From: Staphylococcus sp. GSSP0090
Lineage (GTDB): Bacteria; Bacillota; Bacilli; Staphylococcales; Staphylococcaceae
DNA: 64,000 nucleotides
Reading direction: 5' to 3'
NCBI RefSeq assembly: GCF_013391405.1
Contig: NZ_JACBFD010000034.1
Location: forward strand, 1-64,000
Shown here: in pieces, positions 31,693 through 42,290 of the stretch
Layout: each line of letters begins with the position of its first letter
How positions within the stretch are numbered: the first letter of the stretch is position 1
Program-made: the position numbers and the translations under genes
Notes under the pieces: generated by a model
What the model saw: only the letters and a program-made list of their open reading frames with translations
Databases searched by the model: none
Told to the model about the DNA's origin: nothing

Positions 31693-31752
31693 ACCCTTAA
31701 AATGAACCACCTGGATGTGTGGGATTATAAATGAGGAAAGGAGGAACTTTAA

Positions 31753-32166
31753 ATGCCAACTATTAATCAATTGGTACGTAAACCAAGACAAAGTAAATCA
31801 AAAAAATCTGATTCACCAGCATTAAACAGAAACTTTAACAGTAAAAAGAAAAAATTTACTGACTTAAATTCACCACAAAAACGTGGGGTTTGTACACGTG
31901 TCGGTACTATGACACCTAAAAAACCTAACTCAGCGTTACGTAAATATGCTCGTGTGCGTTTGTCTAACAACATTGAAATCAATGCGTATATCCCTGGTAT
32001 CGGACATAACTTACAAGAACACAGTGTTGTACTTGTACGTGGTGGACGTGTGAAAGACTTACCTGGTGTACGTTACCATATCGTACGTGGTGCACTTGAT
32101 ACTTCAGGTGTTGATGGACGTAGACAAGGCCGTTCATTATACGGAACTAAAAAACCTAAAAAATAA
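31753..32166 (+). CDS. rpsL: ribosomal protein S12
   Basis: The 137-aa protein is complete. The streptomycin-relevant loop reads [11 protein letters not shown], with the lysines that give sensitivity when unchanged, and the second loop [10 protein letters not shown] is also wild type. It belongs to the 30S decoding centre. First gene of rpsL-rpsG-fusA-tuf; AAAGGAGG precedes it. Confidence 0.98.
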   Translation: MPTINQLVRKPRQSKSKKSDSPALNRNFNSKKKKFTDLNSPQKRGVCTRVGTMTPKKPNSALRKYARVRLSNNIEINAYIPGIGHNLQEHSVVLVRGGRVKDLPGVRYHIVRGALDTSGVDGRRQGRSLYGTKKPKK

Positions 32167-32236
32167 GTTTAAGATTGCGTAAATTTTCGCTATAAATTTA
32201 AAAATTATACTATAATAGGAAGGGAGGATTTACATT

Positions 32237-32707
32237 ATGCCTCGTAAAGGATCAGTACCAAAAAGAGACGTATTACCAGATCCAATTCACAACTCTAAAT
32301 TAGTTACAAAATTGATCAACAAAATTATGTTAGATGGTAAACGTGGAACAGCACAAAGAATTCTTTATTCTGCATTCGACTTAGTTAAAGAACGTAGTGG
32401 TCGTGAAGCAGTTGAAGTTTTCGAAGAAGCTATCGATAACATCATGCCAGTATTAGAAGTTAAAGCTCGTCGTGTAGGTGGGTCTAACTATCAAGTACCA
32501 GTAGAAGTTCGTCCAGAGCGTCGTACTACATTAGGTCTTCGTTGGTTAGTTAACTATTCGCGTCTTCGTGGTGAAAAAACTATGGAAGAACGTTTAGCTA
32601 ACGAAATCTTAGATGCTGCTAACAACACTGGTGGCGCAGTTAAGAAACGTGAAGACACACATAAAATGGCTGAAGCTAACAAAGCATTCGCTCACTATCG
32701 CTGGTAG
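32237..32707 (+). CDS. rpsG: ribosomal protein S7
   Basis: The 156-aa protein starts [16 protein letters not shown] and has the conserved [13 protein letters not shown] segment. S7 nucleates assembly of the 30S head and is the autoregulator of the str operon in Escherichia coli. AAGGGAGG ribosome binding site. Confidence 0.98.
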   Translation: MPRKGSVPKRDVLPDPIHNSKLVTKLINKIMLDGKRGTAQRILYSAFDLVKERSGREAVEVFEEAIDNIMPVLEVKARRVGGSNYQVPVEVRPERRTTLGLRWLVNYSRLRGEKTMEERLANEILDAANNTGGAVKKREDTHKMAEANKAFAHYRW

Positions 32708-32826
32708 GATAGTAGCTTTTTCCCTGAGCATGTTCCACAAAGATAGTTTACTATCGTCGGCGCGTGTTTAGGGCATCGCCATATTTAAAGTATTTATTCG
32801 CAGTTATACTGGAAGGAGAAAAATAC

Positions 32827-34917
32827 ATGGCTAGAGATTTTAGTTTAGATAGAACTCGTAATATCGGTATCATGGCTCACATCGATGCTGGTAAAACAAC
32901 TACGACTGAACGTATTCTTTACTATACTGGACGTATCCATAAAATTGGTGAAACACATGAAGGTGCTTCACAAATGGACTGGATGGAACAGGAGCAAGAC
33001 CGTGGTATTACTATCACATCAGCAGCAACAACTGCAGAATGGGATAACCACCGTGTAAACATCATCGATACACCTGGACACGTAGACTTCACTGTTGAAG
33101 TTGAACGTTCATTACGTGTACTTGATGGCGCAGTAACAGTATTAGATGCACAATCTGGTGTTGAACCTCAAACTGAAACAGTTTGGCGTCAAGCAACAAC
33201 ATATGGTGTACCTCGTATTGTTTTCGTTAACAAAATGGACAAATTAGGTGCTAACTTTGAATATTCAGTAAGCACAATTCATGACCGTTTACAAGCTAAC
33301 GCGCAACCAATTCAGTTACCAATCGGTGCTGAAGATGAATTTGAAGCAATTATCGACTTAGTTGAAATGAAATGTTTCAAATACAACAATGACTTAGGAA
33401 CTGAAATTGAAGAAATTGAAATTCCTGAAGATCATAAAGAAAGAGCTGAAGAAGCTCGTGCGGCATTAGTTGAAGCAGTTGCTGAAACTGACGACGAATT
33501 AATGGAAAAATATCTTGCTGATGAAGAAATTTCAATCCCTGAATTGAAAGCTGCTATCCGTAAAGCAACTACTGATGTAGAATTCTACCCAGTTCTTGTT
33601 GGTACAGCATTCAAAAACAAAGGTGTTCAATTAATGCTTAATGCAGTAATTGATTATTTACCTTCACCATTAGATGTTAAACCAATTATTGGTCACCGTG
33701 CTGATAATCCAGAAGAAGAAGTTATCGCAAAAGCTGATGACAATGCTGAGTTCGCTGCTTTAGCGTTCAAAGTAATGACTGACCCTTATGTTGGTAAATT
33801 AACATTCTTCCGTGTTTATTCAGGTACTTTATCATCAGGTTCATATGTTAAAAACTCTACGAAGAACAAACGTGAACGTGTAGGTCGTTTACTACAAATG
33901 CACGCTAACTCTCGTCAAGAGTTAAACACAGTATACTCAGGAGATATCGCAGCTGCGGTAGGTCTTAAAGATACTGGTACTGGTGATACTTTATGTGGTG
34001 AGAAGAATGACATCATCTTGGAATCTATGGATTTCCCAGAGCCTGTTATTCACTTATCAGTTGAACCAAAATCTAAAGCTGACCAAGATAAAATGACTAC
34101 AGCTTTAGTTAAGTTACAAGAAGAAGATCCAACATTCCATGCACACACAGACGATGAAACTGGACAAGTTATCATTGGTGGTATGGGTGAACTTCACTTG
34201 GACATCTTAGTAGACCGTATGAAGAAAGAATTTAACGTTGAATGTAACGTTGGTGCACCAATGGTTTCATATCGTGAAACATTCAAAGCATCAGCTGAAG
34301 TTCAAGGTAAATTCGCTCGTCAATCAGGTGGTCGTGGTCAATATGGTGACGTTAAAATTGAATTCTCACCTAACGAAACAGGTGGCGGTTTCGAATTCGA
34401 AAACGCTATCGTTGGTGGTGTAGTTCCTCGTGAATACATTCCATCAGTTGAAGCAGGTCTTAAAGATTCAATGGAAAACGGTGTATTAGCTGGTTATCCT
34501 TTAATTGATGTTAAAGCTAAATTATTTGATGGTTCATACCATGATGTCGATTCATCAGAAATGGCCTTCAAAATTGCTGCATCATTAGCACTTAAAGAAG
34601 CTGCTAAAAAATGTGATCCAGTTATCTTAGAACCAATGATGAAAGTAACAATCGAAATGCCTGAAGAGTACATGGGCGACATCATGGGTGACGTAACATC
34701 TCGTCGTGGACGTGTTGATGGTATGGAACCTCGTGGTAATGCACAAGTTGTAAATGCTTTTGTACCACTTTCAGAAATGTTCGGTTATGCAACATCATTA
34801 CGTTCAAACACTCAAGGTCGTGGTACTTACACTATGTACTTTGATCACTATGCAGAAGTTCCAAAATCAATTGCTGAAGACATTATCAAGAAAAACAGTG
34901 GTAATAAAGCTGAATAA
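32827..34917 (+). CDS. fusA: elongation factor G
   Basis: The 696-aa translocation GTPase has G1 [13 protein letters not shown] near 17-29, G3 DTPGH near 82-86, G4 NKMD near 136-139, and domains II-V through the C-terminus ([12 protein letters not shown]). ATG 32827 follows GGAGAA; a longer reading from 32764 would add 21 residues of leader and is rejected. No fusidic-acid mutation can be asserted by eye. Confidence 0.97.
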   Translation: MARDFSLDRTRNIGIMAHIDAGKTTTTERILYYTGRIHKIGETHEGASQMDWMEQEQDRGITITSAATTAEWDNHRVNIIDTPGHVDFTVEVERSLRVLDGAVTVLDAQSGVEPQTETVWRQATTYGVPRIVFVNKMDKLGANFEYSVSTIHDRLQANAQPIQLPIGAEDEFEAIIDLVEMKCFKYNNDLGTEIEEIEIPEDHKERAEEARAALVEAVAETDDELMEKYLADEEISIPELKAAIRKATTDVEFYPVLVGTAFKNKGVQLMLNAVIDYLPSPLDVKPIIGHRADNPEEEVIAKADDNAEFAALAFKVMTDPYVGKLTFFRVYSGTLSSGSYVKNSTKNKRERVGRLLQMHANSRQELNTVYSGDIAAAVGLKDTGTGDTLCGEKNDIILESMDFPEPVIHLSVEPKSKADQDKMTTALVKLQEEDPTFHAHTDDETGQVIIGGMGELHLDILVDRMKKEFNVECNVGAPMVSYRETFKASAEVQGKFARQSGGRGQYGDVKIEFSPNETGGGFEFENAIVGGVVPREYIPSVEAGLKDSMENGVLAGYPLIDVKAKLFDGSYHDVDSSEMAFKIAASLALKEAAKKCDPVILEPMMKVTIEMPEEYMGDIMGDVTSRRGRVDGMEPRGNAQVVNAFVPLSEMFGYATSLRSNTQGRGTYTMYFDHYAEVPKSIAEDIIKKNSGNKAE

Positions 34918-34991
34918 TTAAACTTGTCTTGTCAGACAACTGTCTGTACAATACATGTAAAGCTTAATTATGTGGCTTGTAGTTTTATTAA

Positions 34992-35020
34992 TTGATTTTT
35001 TGGGAAAAATGCATTATAAA
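34992..35020 (+). promoter_or_regulatory. tuf promoter
   Basis: TTGATT (34992-34997) and TATAAA (35015-35020), with a 17-bp spacer, lie in the fusA-tuf gap. Two hairpins, ATAAAGG/CCTTTAT and TCTCATGA/TCATGAGA, follow in the leader. tuf is therefore likely read both with fusA and on its own. Confidence 0.6.
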
Positions 35021-35135
35021 GGTACTGTATGGTCCTTTATACCAAAAACCAAAACAATCTTCTCATGATGGTGAGAAACTGTCATGAGAGATAATTTTAA
35101 AAATTTATTATCTAACGAATAGGAGAGATTTTATA

Positions 35136-36323
35136 ATGGCTAAAGAAAAATTTGACCGCTCAAAAGAACATGCCAATATTGGTACTATTGGTCACGTTGA
35201 CCATGGTAAAACTACTTTAACAGCTGCTATCGCAACTGTATTAGCAAAAAATGGTGACTCTGTAGCACAATCATATGACATGATTGACAACGCTCCAGAA
35301 GAAAAAGAACGTGGTATTACAATCAATACTTCACACATCGAGTATACTACTGAAAAACGTCACTATGCTCACGTTGACTGCCCAGGTCACGCTGACTATG
35401 TTAAAAACATGATCACTGGTGCTGCACAAATGGACGGAGCTATCTTAGTAGTATCTGCTGCTGATGGCCCAATGCCACAAACTCGTGAACACATTCTTTT
35501 ATCACGTAACGTTGGTGTTCCAGCATTAGTTGTATTCTTAAACAAAGTTGACATGGTTGACGATGAAGAATTATTAGAATTAGTAGAAATGGAAGTTCGT
35601 GACTTATTAAGCGAATATGACTTCCCAGGTGACGATGTACCTGTAATCTCTGGTTCTGCATTAAAAGCTTTAGAAGGCGATGCTGACTATGAGCAAAAAA
35701 TCTTAGACTTAATGCAAGCTGTTGATGACTTCATCCCAACACCAGAACGTGATTCTGACAAACCATTCATGATGCCAGTTGAGGACGTATTCTCAATCAC
35801 TGGTCGTGGTACTGTTGCTACAGGCCGTGTTGAACGTGGTCAAATCAAAGTCGGTGAAGAAATTGAAATCATCGGTATGCAAGAAGAATCAAGCAAAACA
35901 ACTGTTACTGGTGTAGAAATGTTCCGTAAATTACTAGACTACGCTGAAGCTGGTGACAACATTGGTGCATTATTACGTGGTGTTTCACGTGATGACGTAC
36001 AACGTGGTCAAGTTTTAGCTGCTCCTGGTACTATTACACCACATACAAAATTTAAAGCGGATGTTTACGTTTTATCTAAAGATGAAGGTGGACGTCATAC
36101 GCCATTCTTCACTAACTACCGCCCACAATTCTATTTCCGTACTACTGACGTAACTGGTGTTGTTAACTTACCAGAAGGTACTGAAATGGTTATGCCTGGC
36201 GATAACGTTGAAATGGAAGTTGAATTAATTTCTCCAATCGCTATTGAAGACGGTACTCGTTTCTCTATCCGTGAAGGTGGACGTACTGTTGGATCAGGCG
36301 TTGTTACTGTAATCAACCAATAA
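35136..36323 (+). CDS. tuf: elongation factor Tu
   Basis: The 395-aa GTPase delivers aminoacyl-tRNA to the ribosome. [11 protein letters not shown] (G1), DCPGH (G3) and NKVD (G4) are intact, and domain II/III runs to VVTVINQ. It is the only copy in the window, as expected in staphylococci. Ribosome binding site AGGAGAG. Confidence 0.98.
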   Translation: MAKEKFDRSKEHANIGTIGHVDHGKTTLTAAIATVLAKNGDSVAQSYDMIDNAPEEKERGITINTSHIEYTTEKRHYAHVDCPGHADYVKNMITGAAQMDGAILVVSAADGPMPQTREHILLSRNVGVPALVVFLNKVDMVDDEELLELVEMEVRDLLSEYDFPGDDVPVISGSALKALEGDADYEQKILDLMQAVDDFIPTPERDSDKPFMMPVEDVFSITGRGTVATGRVERGQIKVGEEIEIIGMQEESSKTTVTGVEMFRKLLDYAEAGDNIGALLRGVSRDDVQRGQVLAAPGTITPHTKFKADVYVLSKDEGGRHTPFFTNYRPQFYFRTTDVTGVVNLPEGTEMVMPGDNVEMEVELISPIAIEDGTRFSIREGGRTVGSGVVTVINQ

Positions 36324-36352
36324 TATAAATTTCTATCTTTGATAGAATTTTC

Positions 36353-36378
36353 AAGAGGTTCCTTTGGGAGCCTCTTTT
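36353..36378 (+). terminator. tuf terminator
   Basis: The stem AAGAGGTTCC / GGAGCCTCTT with loop TTTG and a short T run lies 30 bp after the tuf stop. A second hairpin, AGAAGCCCT / AGGGCTTCT (36382-36416), follows directly. Confidence 0.85.
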
Positions 36379-36392
36379 CATAGAAGCCCTTA

Positions 36393-36600
36393 TTCACTTT
36401 GTGAATTAGGGCTTCTTAGTGCATTAACCAAAGGTTAATGTAAACCAAATCAATTCACTTATGAATTAGGGGGTCTTAGTGCATTAACCAAAGGTTAATG
36501 TAAACCAAATCAATTCACTTTGTGAATTAGGGCTTCTTAGTGCATTAACCAAAGGTTAATGTAGACTGAATCAGTTCATTTTGTAATATAGTGTTCTTTA
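36393..36600. repeat. tandem 60/61-bp repeats after tuf
   Basis: There are three consecutive copies, at 36393-36453, 36454-36513 and 36514-36574, plus a decayed fourth from 36575. Each has TTCACTTtgTGAATTAGGG, CTTAGTGCATTAACC and AAAGGTTAATGTA, with internal palindromes TTCAC...GTGAA and CATTAACC...GGTTAATG. Copies 1 and 2 are identical over the second half, so duplication is recent. No spacers, so not CRISPR. Confidence 0.9.
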
Positions 36601-36660
36601 TATTAGGCAATAGTTAGTGCAAACAAAATTAAGTTTGAACTACAGCATTTAGAATAACTA

Positions 36661-36701
36661 AAAGGAACGTAGTCATTACCAATATGACTACGTTCCTTTT
36701 T
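36661..36701. terminator. strong hairpin, terminator-like
   Basis: A 16-bp perfect stem AAAGGAACGTAGTCAT / ATGACTACGTTCCTTT around a 7-base loop has T-rich sequence on both outer sides. No gene ends next to it on either strand, so it may be a backup terminator or the end of an RNA. Confidence 0.75.
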
Positions 36702-36744
36702 ATATGTTATCTAAGATTAGAGTGAATAGTTAAAGGTTGCCAAT

Positions 36745-37045
36745 ACATAAGTGATACATAGGTTTGCTTCATAACTTATGCATAAAAGCCACTAACGTAA
36801 CTAAGTTATGACTAAGGCTAGAGAGGTATACTTGAGCTAAAGCTCATGCATAAAAGCAGAGGACCAGTTGCTCCTGGACTTTCTTAAAGGTATACATTCG
36901 CTTTGCGAATGCATAAGTCTTACTAATTCAGCACAGCTGAAAAGTAAGGCTTTAAAGTCATGTAATGACTAAAACTAGAGAGGTATACCTGAGCTAAAGC
37001 TCATGCATAAAAGCCACTAACGTAACTAAGTTACGAAGTGGCTTT
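36745..37045. repeat. array of mosaic palindromic repeats
   Basis: There are four units with a common plan. A first hairpin is followed by GCATAA (36780, 36848, 36911, 37005) and a second hairpin, and units are separated by GTATAC (36826, 36890, 36983). First stems differ between units but stay self-complementary: TGAGCT-aa-AGCTCA (36833, 36990) against ATTCGC-ttt-GCGAAT (36896). The last unit ends in GCCACTAACGTAA / TTACGAAGTGGC, which may serve as the terminator of the minus-strand amidohydrolase. Related unit at 195-275. Confidence 0.8.
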
Positions 37046-38242
37046 AACAATTACGTTTTCGAGTTCAAGGATTTTTAGAAACTCGGATGCTGCGTATTTC
37101 AATGCTTTTTCATCAATATTGAAGTTCGGACTATGATGTGGGTGTGTCGTATCTTTTTCTGGATTGCCACATCCAGTTAAAAAGAATGCCCCAGGGCGAA
37201 CTTTTAAATAGTGTGAGAAGTCTTCACCAATCATCATTAAATCAGATTCATAAAAACGTAAATTCATTTCATCTGCAGCTTGTTTAACAATTTCATAATT
37301 ATTTGGATGATTGTGTACAGGTAAGTAGCCTTTAATATAATCAAATGTATACGTAATATCATTTGCAACTGCTAATCCTTGCAATAATTTTTCCATTTTT
37401 GTCATGACATGGCTTTGTATTTCTGTATCAAATGTTCGAACAGTGCCTTTACAAAACGCTGTATCTGGAATGATATTATCAGCAGAGCCAGCTTGAACCA
37501 TACCAAAGCTTATGACTGCTTGTTTAACAGGATCAATCGTTCGCGAAACAATCTTTTGAGCGCTCATAATGAATTCTGCCATTATGACTACTGGATCAAT
37601 CGTTTCGTGAGGCTTGGCACCATGGCCACCTTTGCCTTGAATTGTTATATTAAATTCATCTGGTGATGCCATCATTGCACCAGGGCGAGAATAGATCATA
37701 CCAGTCGGGTAACCTGTCCACAAATGATTACCATAAATTTTATCTACATCTTGTAAACAACCATCATCAATCATTTCTTGTGAGCCACCTGGCATAATTT
37801 CTTCTCCATATTGGAAGATTAATACAACATTTCCATTTAATGAAGATAAGTGATTTTCAATGATTTCTGCTACACCAAGCAATATTGCAGTATGACCATC
37901 ATGGCCACATGCATGCATAGCACCTGGATTTTTCGATTTATAGGATACATCTGTTAGTTCATCTATCGGTAGGGCATCGAAGTCTGCACGTAAAGCAACT
38001 GTAGGACCATCTCCACGTCCTTTGAATGTTGCAACTATACCATTACGGCCTACTGGTGTGCGTATCTCACAAGATAATTGACTTAATTGATTCATAATAA
38101 AGTCATGCGTGTGATGTTCTTCGAATGATAATTCTGGATATTGGTGTAGGTAACGACGTACTTGCACCATTCTACTTTCTTTTTGTTGTGCTAGTTGAAA
38201 CCAATCAAACAACTTCAACCCTTCTTCCTTCAGCATTTTCAT
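37031..38242 (-). CDS. M20-family amidohydrolase (HipO/AmaA-like)
   Basis: The 403-aa metallopeptidase-fold protein has an ordered metal site: MHACGHDGHTA near residues 108-118, EEIMPGG near 147, and a C-terminal HSPNF. Such enzymes hydrolyse N-acyl amino acids or indole-acetyl conjugates; the substrate here is unknown. No signal peptide, so cytoplasmic. Staphylococci carry this gene between tuf and kbl. Two near-adjacent ATGs (38242, 38236) are possible starts. Confidence 0.88.
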   Translation of the reverse strand: MKMLKEEGLKLFDWFQLAQQKESRMVQVRRYLHQYPELSFEEHHTHDFIMNQLSQLSCEIRTPVGRNGIVATFKGRGDGPTVALRADFDALPIDELTDVSYKSKNPGAMHACGHDGHTAILLGVAEIIENHLSSLNGNVVLIFQYGEEIMPGGSQEMIDDGCLQDVDKIYGNHLWTGYPTGMIYSRPGAMMASPDEFNITIQGKGGHGAKPHETIDPVVIMAEFIMSAQKIVSRTIDPVKQAVISFGMVQAGSADNIIPDTAFCKGTVRTFDTEIQSHVMTKMEKLLQGLAVANDITYTFDYIKGYLPVHNHPNNYEIVKQAADEMNLRFYESDLMMIGEDFSHYLKVRPGAFFLTGCGNPEKDTTHPHHSPNFNIDEKALKYAASEFLKILELENVIVKATS

Positions 38243-38403
38243 ATATTATATCACTTTAAACATAGTAACTGTAGGTAGAATTGTTAACATAGATATTAAA
38301 TTGTAGGAAACGCTTTCTATTAAATTATTATTCTACTTCCCACGAATAAAAAAATAGGTTATGATTAATTTGAAAACTATGATATTCCAAAGGGGGACTT
38401 GCA

Positions 38404-39594
38404 GTGGTTCAATCACTACATGGCTTTTTAGATGAAAATATTCAGTATTTAAAAGATAATGGTTTATATAATGAAATAGATACAATTGAAGGTGCCAACG
38501 GACCTGAAATTACAATCAATGGGAAAAATTATGTTAACTTATCTTCAAATAATTATTTAGGACTCGCTACAAATGAAGATTTAAAACAAGCAGCGAAAGA
38601 CGCTATCGATACACATGGTGTAGGCGCTGGTGCGGTACGTTCTATCAATGGTACGCTAGATGTACATGATGAATTAGAGCAAACACTTGCTGAATTTAAG
38701 GGTACTGAAGCAGCAATTGCATACCAATCTGGTTTCAACTGTAATATGGCTGCAATTTCAGCGGTTATGAATAAAAATGATGCAATTCTTTCTGATGAAT
38801 TAAACCATGCTTCTATCATTGATGGTTGTCGTTTATCTAAAGCAAAGATTATTCGTGTAAATCATTCAGATATGGATGACTTACGTGCTAAAGCAAAAGA
38901 AGCTGTAGAGTCAGGGCAATACAATAAAGTGATGTATATCACGGATGGGGTCTTCAGTATGGATGGCGACGTCGCTAAATTACCAGAAATCGTAGAAATT
39001 GCTGAAGAATTTGGCTTAATCACTTATGTTGATGATGCACATGGTTCTGGTGTCATGGGTAAAGGCGCTGGTACAGTTAAACATTTTGGCTTACAAGACA
39101 AAATTGATTTCCAAATCGGTACATTATCTAAAGCAATCGGTGTTGTGGGTGGTTATGTCGCAGGTACACAATCATTAATAGACTGGTTAAAAGCACAATC
39201 TAGACCTTTCTTGTTCTCAACATCATTAGCACCTGGAGATACAAAAGCAATCACAGAAGCAGTGAAAAAATTGATGGCTTCTACAGAATTACATGATAAA
39301 CTTTGGGAAAATGGAAATTATCTTAAAGATGGCTTGAAAAAATTAGGTTTTGATATTGGTAATTCTGAATCACCAATCACACCTGTCATTATTGGTGATG
39401 AAAAAGAAACACAAGCCTTTAGTAGTCGTTTGAAAGAAGAAGGCGTTTATGTAAAATCAATTGTATTCCCAACTGTTCCTAAAGGTACAGGTCGAGTGCG
39501 TAATATGCCAACTGCGGCGCATACGAAAGCAATGTTAGATCAAGCTTTAGCAGCATTTGAAAAAGTTGGTAAAGAATTAGGTACAATTAAATAA
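38404..39594 (+). CDS. kbl: glycine C-acetyltransferase (2-amino-3-ketobutyrate CoA ligase)
   Basis: The 396-aa alpha-oxoamine synthase has its PLP lysine in GTLSKAIGV (K243) and the cofactor-binding [10 protein letters not shown] near 210-219. It converts 2-amino-3-oxobutyrate and CoA to glycine and acetyl-CoA, usually after threonine dehydrogenase. No tdh is next to it here. Start is GTG behind AAAGGGGG. A terminator-like hairpin follows. Confidence 0.9.
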   Translation: MVQSLHGFLDENIQYLKDNGLYNEIDTIEGANGPEITINGKNYVNLSSNNYLGLATNEDLKQAAKDAIDTHGVGAGAVRSINGTLDVHDELEQTLAEFKGTEAAIAYQSGFNCNMAAISAVMNKNDAILSDELNHASIIDGCRLSKAKIIRVNHSDMDDLRAKAKEAVESGQYNKVMYITDGVFSMDGDVAKLPEIVEIAEEFGLITYVDDAHGSGVMGKGAGTVKHFGLQDKIDFQIGTLSKAIGVVGGYVAGTQSLIDWLKAQSRPFLFSTSLAPGDTKAITEAVKKLMASTELHDKLWENGNYLKDGLKKLGFDIGNSESPITPVIIGDEKETQAFSSRLKEEGVYVKSIVFPTVPKGTGRVRNMPTAAHTKAMLDQALAAFEKVGKELGTIK

Positions 39595-39643
39595 AAACAG
39601 CTTTTCAAGTATAGTAGAGTGCGTATAGTACAAAATTAAGTTT

Positions 39644-39680
39644 AAAACGTTTGGAGATGATATGGTCTTCAAGCGTTTTT
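39644..39680 (+). terminator. kbl terminator
   Basis: AAAACGTTTGGAGA... pairs (with G-T pairs) with ...TCTTCAAGCGTTTT and ends in T5. Confidence 0.7.
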
Positions 39681-39722
39681 ACTATATAAAGACAATACAT
39701 TATTGTATGGAGTGTGATGAAC

Positions 39723-40211
39723 ATGACAAAGTTAATAATCATTAGAGGTAACTCCGGCAGTGGAAAGACGACAATCGCACAGAAATTACAGCATACATTA
39801 GGTACAGGTGTGATGTTAGTAGGACAAGATGACATTCGCAGGAATGTGTTAAATGTGCCTGATCACCCTCATAATTTAGCTATACGACTAATAGAAGATA
39901 TTGTGAATTATGGTATTGCGCATTGCGATTATGTTATTTTAGAAGGCATTTTAAATAGGGGAAAATATGGATCAATGATTGCGCGCTTAATGAATCAAAG
40001 TCATGTAGAGGCATATGCATATTATTTCAAATTATCATTTCATGAAACAGTTAGGAGACACCATTTGAAAGAGGATACAGATTTTGATGAAGCAGCGATG
40101 GCGAGTTGGTTTGTTGAAAATGACATCTTAAATGACAAGAATGAGATGTATCTAGATGAAACCATGTCTGAACATGAAATAATTAGAAAAATATTAGAAG
40201 ATATTATTTAA
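39723..40211 (+). CDS. small P-loop kinase-like protein
   Basis: The 162-aa protein begins MTKLIIIRGNSGSGKTTIAQ and so has a Walker A in its first 20 residues. It resembles the AAA/zeta-toxin-like or nucleoside-kinase-like P-loop group, with DYVILEGILNRGKYG near residue 75 as a Walker B-like stretch. No substrate can be named. ATG 39723 has the best spacing to GGAG (39709-39712); GTG 39714 and ATG 39717 are closer. A hairpin ACTAACC/GGTTAGT lies between it and the convergent gene. Confidence 0.75.
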   Translation: MTKLIIIRGNSGSGKTTIAQKLQHTLGTGVMLVGQDDIRRNVLNVPDHPHNLAIRLIEDIVNYGIAHCDYVILEGILNRGKYGSMIARLMNQSHVEAYAYYFKLSFHETVRRHHLKEDTDFDEAAMASWFVENDILNDKNEMYLDETMSEHEIIRKILEDII

Positions 40212-40283
40212 TATACAAATTTAAACATAATGAAACTAACCCATGATACGTATACATTAACGATCACAGGTTAGTATCGAGCA

Positions 40284-40745
40284 TTATTTGAATGGATTTT
40301 TAGATTTATCCATAGCTTCACGATTTTCTTTATTTTGCATAAATGGTATCGCAAACCATAAGATGTGTAACATACTTGCTAAAATAATCAGCACGATAGG
40401 TATAAAGATTTCAATAATACTTATATCTACAACAAATGATGCAAGCACAAAAGCGGTAATTGACGGTATAGCACAAACAATCACAACGGTTAACAATACA
40501 AATTGTATGACTTGTGTTGTTAAAGGACTATAAATATCCATAATCAAGATAGCGATATAAAATAGTGTAATGAATGCGAGTAACACGATAATCCAACCGG
40601 TCGACATACCACCTTGTGTTTTAATATAGTCTTGATAAGGTGATAAGGTCGGTAAAATAAATAAAATGACAGTGGATAACCACGATAAGATACCGAAAAA
40701 GGTAAAGAAAATTTTTGAAGTATTACTGTTATTCATAACAAACAC
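40284..40745 (-). CDS. small integral membrane protein, four predicted segments
   Basis: The 153-aa protein has four hydrophobic stretches: FFTFFGILSWLSTVILFILP, WIIVLLAFITLFYIAILIM, VIQFVLLTVVIVCAIPSITAFVLASF and IEIFIPIVLIILASMLHILWFAIPF. The tail is charged (NKENREAMDKSKNPFK). A strong AGGAGGTG precedes the start. No family is recognised and no function is proposed. It is transcribed opposite to its neighbours. Confidence 0.75.
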   Translation of the reverse strand: MFVMNNSNTSKIFFTFFGILSWLSTVILFILPTLSPYQDYIKTQGGMSTGWIIVLLAFITLFYIAILIMDIYSPLTTQVIQFVLLTVVIVCAIPSITAFVLASFVVDISIIEIFIPIVLIILASMLHILWFAIPFMQNKENREAMDKSKNPFK

Positions 40746-41006
40746 CTCCTAAGATACAATATCTCTGTTGGCTTGTATTTAATACGTTTAGTATTTGGCA
40801 GTAGATGATATATGCGCATAATTGGTAACGCTTACATTAATATGTATACCCTTTAAATAAAGTTTTAAAGCATGATAAAAAGGTAAAGTATAGGGTATAA
40901 GCAGGTTGTTGGCTTCTTCAATGATAGTGTGGTTACAATTGAAAACAGTGCGATTCACGATAGGATTAATCAAGTGTACAGAGTGAACATGATAAGGGGA
41001 TTTTAA

Positions 41007-41573
41007 ATGCATAAAAATTTAGGGTTGCATTTCACTACACAACGTCTTATCATTAGACCGTTGGAAGAAAATGATTACGAATCATGGTTAAGTGGGTTTG
41101 TAAATAGAAAGCCATCACAATATAGACATGACAAAGGCCAAGTAGATATGTCAGATGCTACAGAGCCTTGGTTCGCAGCAATGGTTACAAGACAGCATCA
41201 AGCAATTGAAGCGGATGATTTATATATATTTGGTATTTTTGATAAAGCGCACCGACATTTAGGTATGCTAAATATTAAGAACTTAAGTCGAGATCAATTT
41301 CAATGGGCAGAAATTGGGTACTTTATTCATAATCAATATTGGCAACAGGGCTTTGCTTTTGAAGCCTTATCTGAATTAGTAAAACAAACCCGTGATACAT
41401 TGCGTTTTCATAGAATTGAAGCACATATCAATTTGGACAATAAGCCCTCTATTCAATTGATAGAAAAGTTGGGCTTTCAATTTGAATGTGTACGTAAAGG
41501 TTTTATTTTTGAAAATGAACAATGGACCGACCATTATGTGTATTATCTTAATACGCACGATAATCATTTATAA
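41007..41573 (+). CDS. GNAT N-acetyltransferase, RimJ/RimL-like
   Basis: The 188-aa protein has an N-terminal TQRLIIRPLEENDYESW, a middle EIGYFIHNQYWQQGFAFEAL (acetyl-CoA loop region, near 110-130) and a late NKPSIQLIEKLGFQFE, the usual order of RimJ/RimL-type acetyltransferases. Substrate unknown. Ribosome binding site AAGGGGA. It is 30 bp ahead of a second GNAT gene and probably co-transcribed with it. Confidence 0.85.
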   Translation: MHKNLGLHFTTQRLIIRPLEENDYESWLSGFVNRKPSQYRHDKGQVDMSDATEPWFAAMVTRQHQAIEADDLYIFGIFDKAHRHLGMLNIKNLSRDQFQWAEIGYFIHNQYWQQGFAFEALSELVKQTRDTLRFHRIEAHINLDNKPSIQLIEKLGFQFECVRKGFIFENEQWTDHYVYYLNTHDNHL

Positions 41574-41603
41574 AGGTAAGTCGAGAAAGGAAGGAGTGTC
41601 AAC

Positions 41604-42110
41604 ATGGTTGAATTTAGAGAGTTAACAATGGGTGACGAATTAATGTATTGTGATTATATTAGAGAATGGATTGATCACGATGAAAAAATTGTCCCTACGA
41701 TTACTAATATTACAAAATATAGTAATTTTGAAGAGTTAGTGCATGAATTAGCTGATAATAAATCATATGATGAATCAGTGGATAATACCACTTTATTCTT
41801 AATAGAGGATGATGAAATTATCGGCGCGGCGAACATTCGTCATAATTTAAATGAGCAACTTAAAAAAATAGGCGGCCATGTTGGCTACGGTATTCGTAAG
41901 AAACATCGTGGAAAAGGGTTTGGCAACAAAATCCTGAAAAAATCTTTAGATTATTTATCAAGAATCGGTGTTCAAGAAGCATTAGTCACTTGTACAGAAG
42001 ACAATGAAGCATCAGCAGCAGTCATTAAACGTAACGGTGGAGAAGAAATTGAATCATCTATACTAGAGGATGGCACAGTTGTCCGCCGTTTCCAAATTGA
42101 AATCGCATAA
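41604..42110 (+). CDS. GNAT N-acetyltransferase
   Basis: The 168-aa protein has a clear acetyl-CoA-binding motif A, GYGIRKKHRGKGFGNKIL (near residues 95-112), and motif B-like ASAAVIKRNGGEE. It shares little with the upstream GNAT, so the pair is not a recent duplication. Substrate unknown. AAGGAAGGAG precedes ATG; a terminator follows. Confidence 0.85.
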   Translation: MVEFRELTMGDELMYCDYIREWIDHDEKIVPTITNITKYSNFEELVHELADNKSYDESVDNTTLFLIEDDEIIGAANIRHNLNEQLKKIGGHVGYGIRKKHRGKGFGNKILKKSLDYLSRIGVQEALVTCTEDNEASAAVIKRNGGEEIESSILEDGTVVRRFQIEIA

Positions 42111-42118
42111 TTAAACTA

Positions 42119-42155
42119 GAGGTTGATAATCTAAAGGGTTATCAACCTCATTTTT
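42119..42155 (+). terminator. terminator after GNAT pair
   Basis: The stem GAGGTTGATAA / TTATCAACCTC is followed by ATTTTTATTTT. Confidence 0.88.
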
Positions 42156-42290
42156 ATTTTGATAATTTGAAAATAACTAGTTATAAGCACCATTTATGAA
42201 ACCGCAAACATAAATAAAAGACTTCAATAAAATTTTCAAGTATAATTAGTACTAGGTATTAAAAATATAAACTAGAAATGAGGTTTATTG

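Noticed and set aside
32764..32826. N-terminal extension of EF-G
   Set aside because: The 21 extra residues are not part of EF-G and the true ATG has its own ribosome binding site.
36393..36574. CRISPR array
   Set aside because: The 60/61-bp units are directly contiguous without unique spacers and no cas genes are present.
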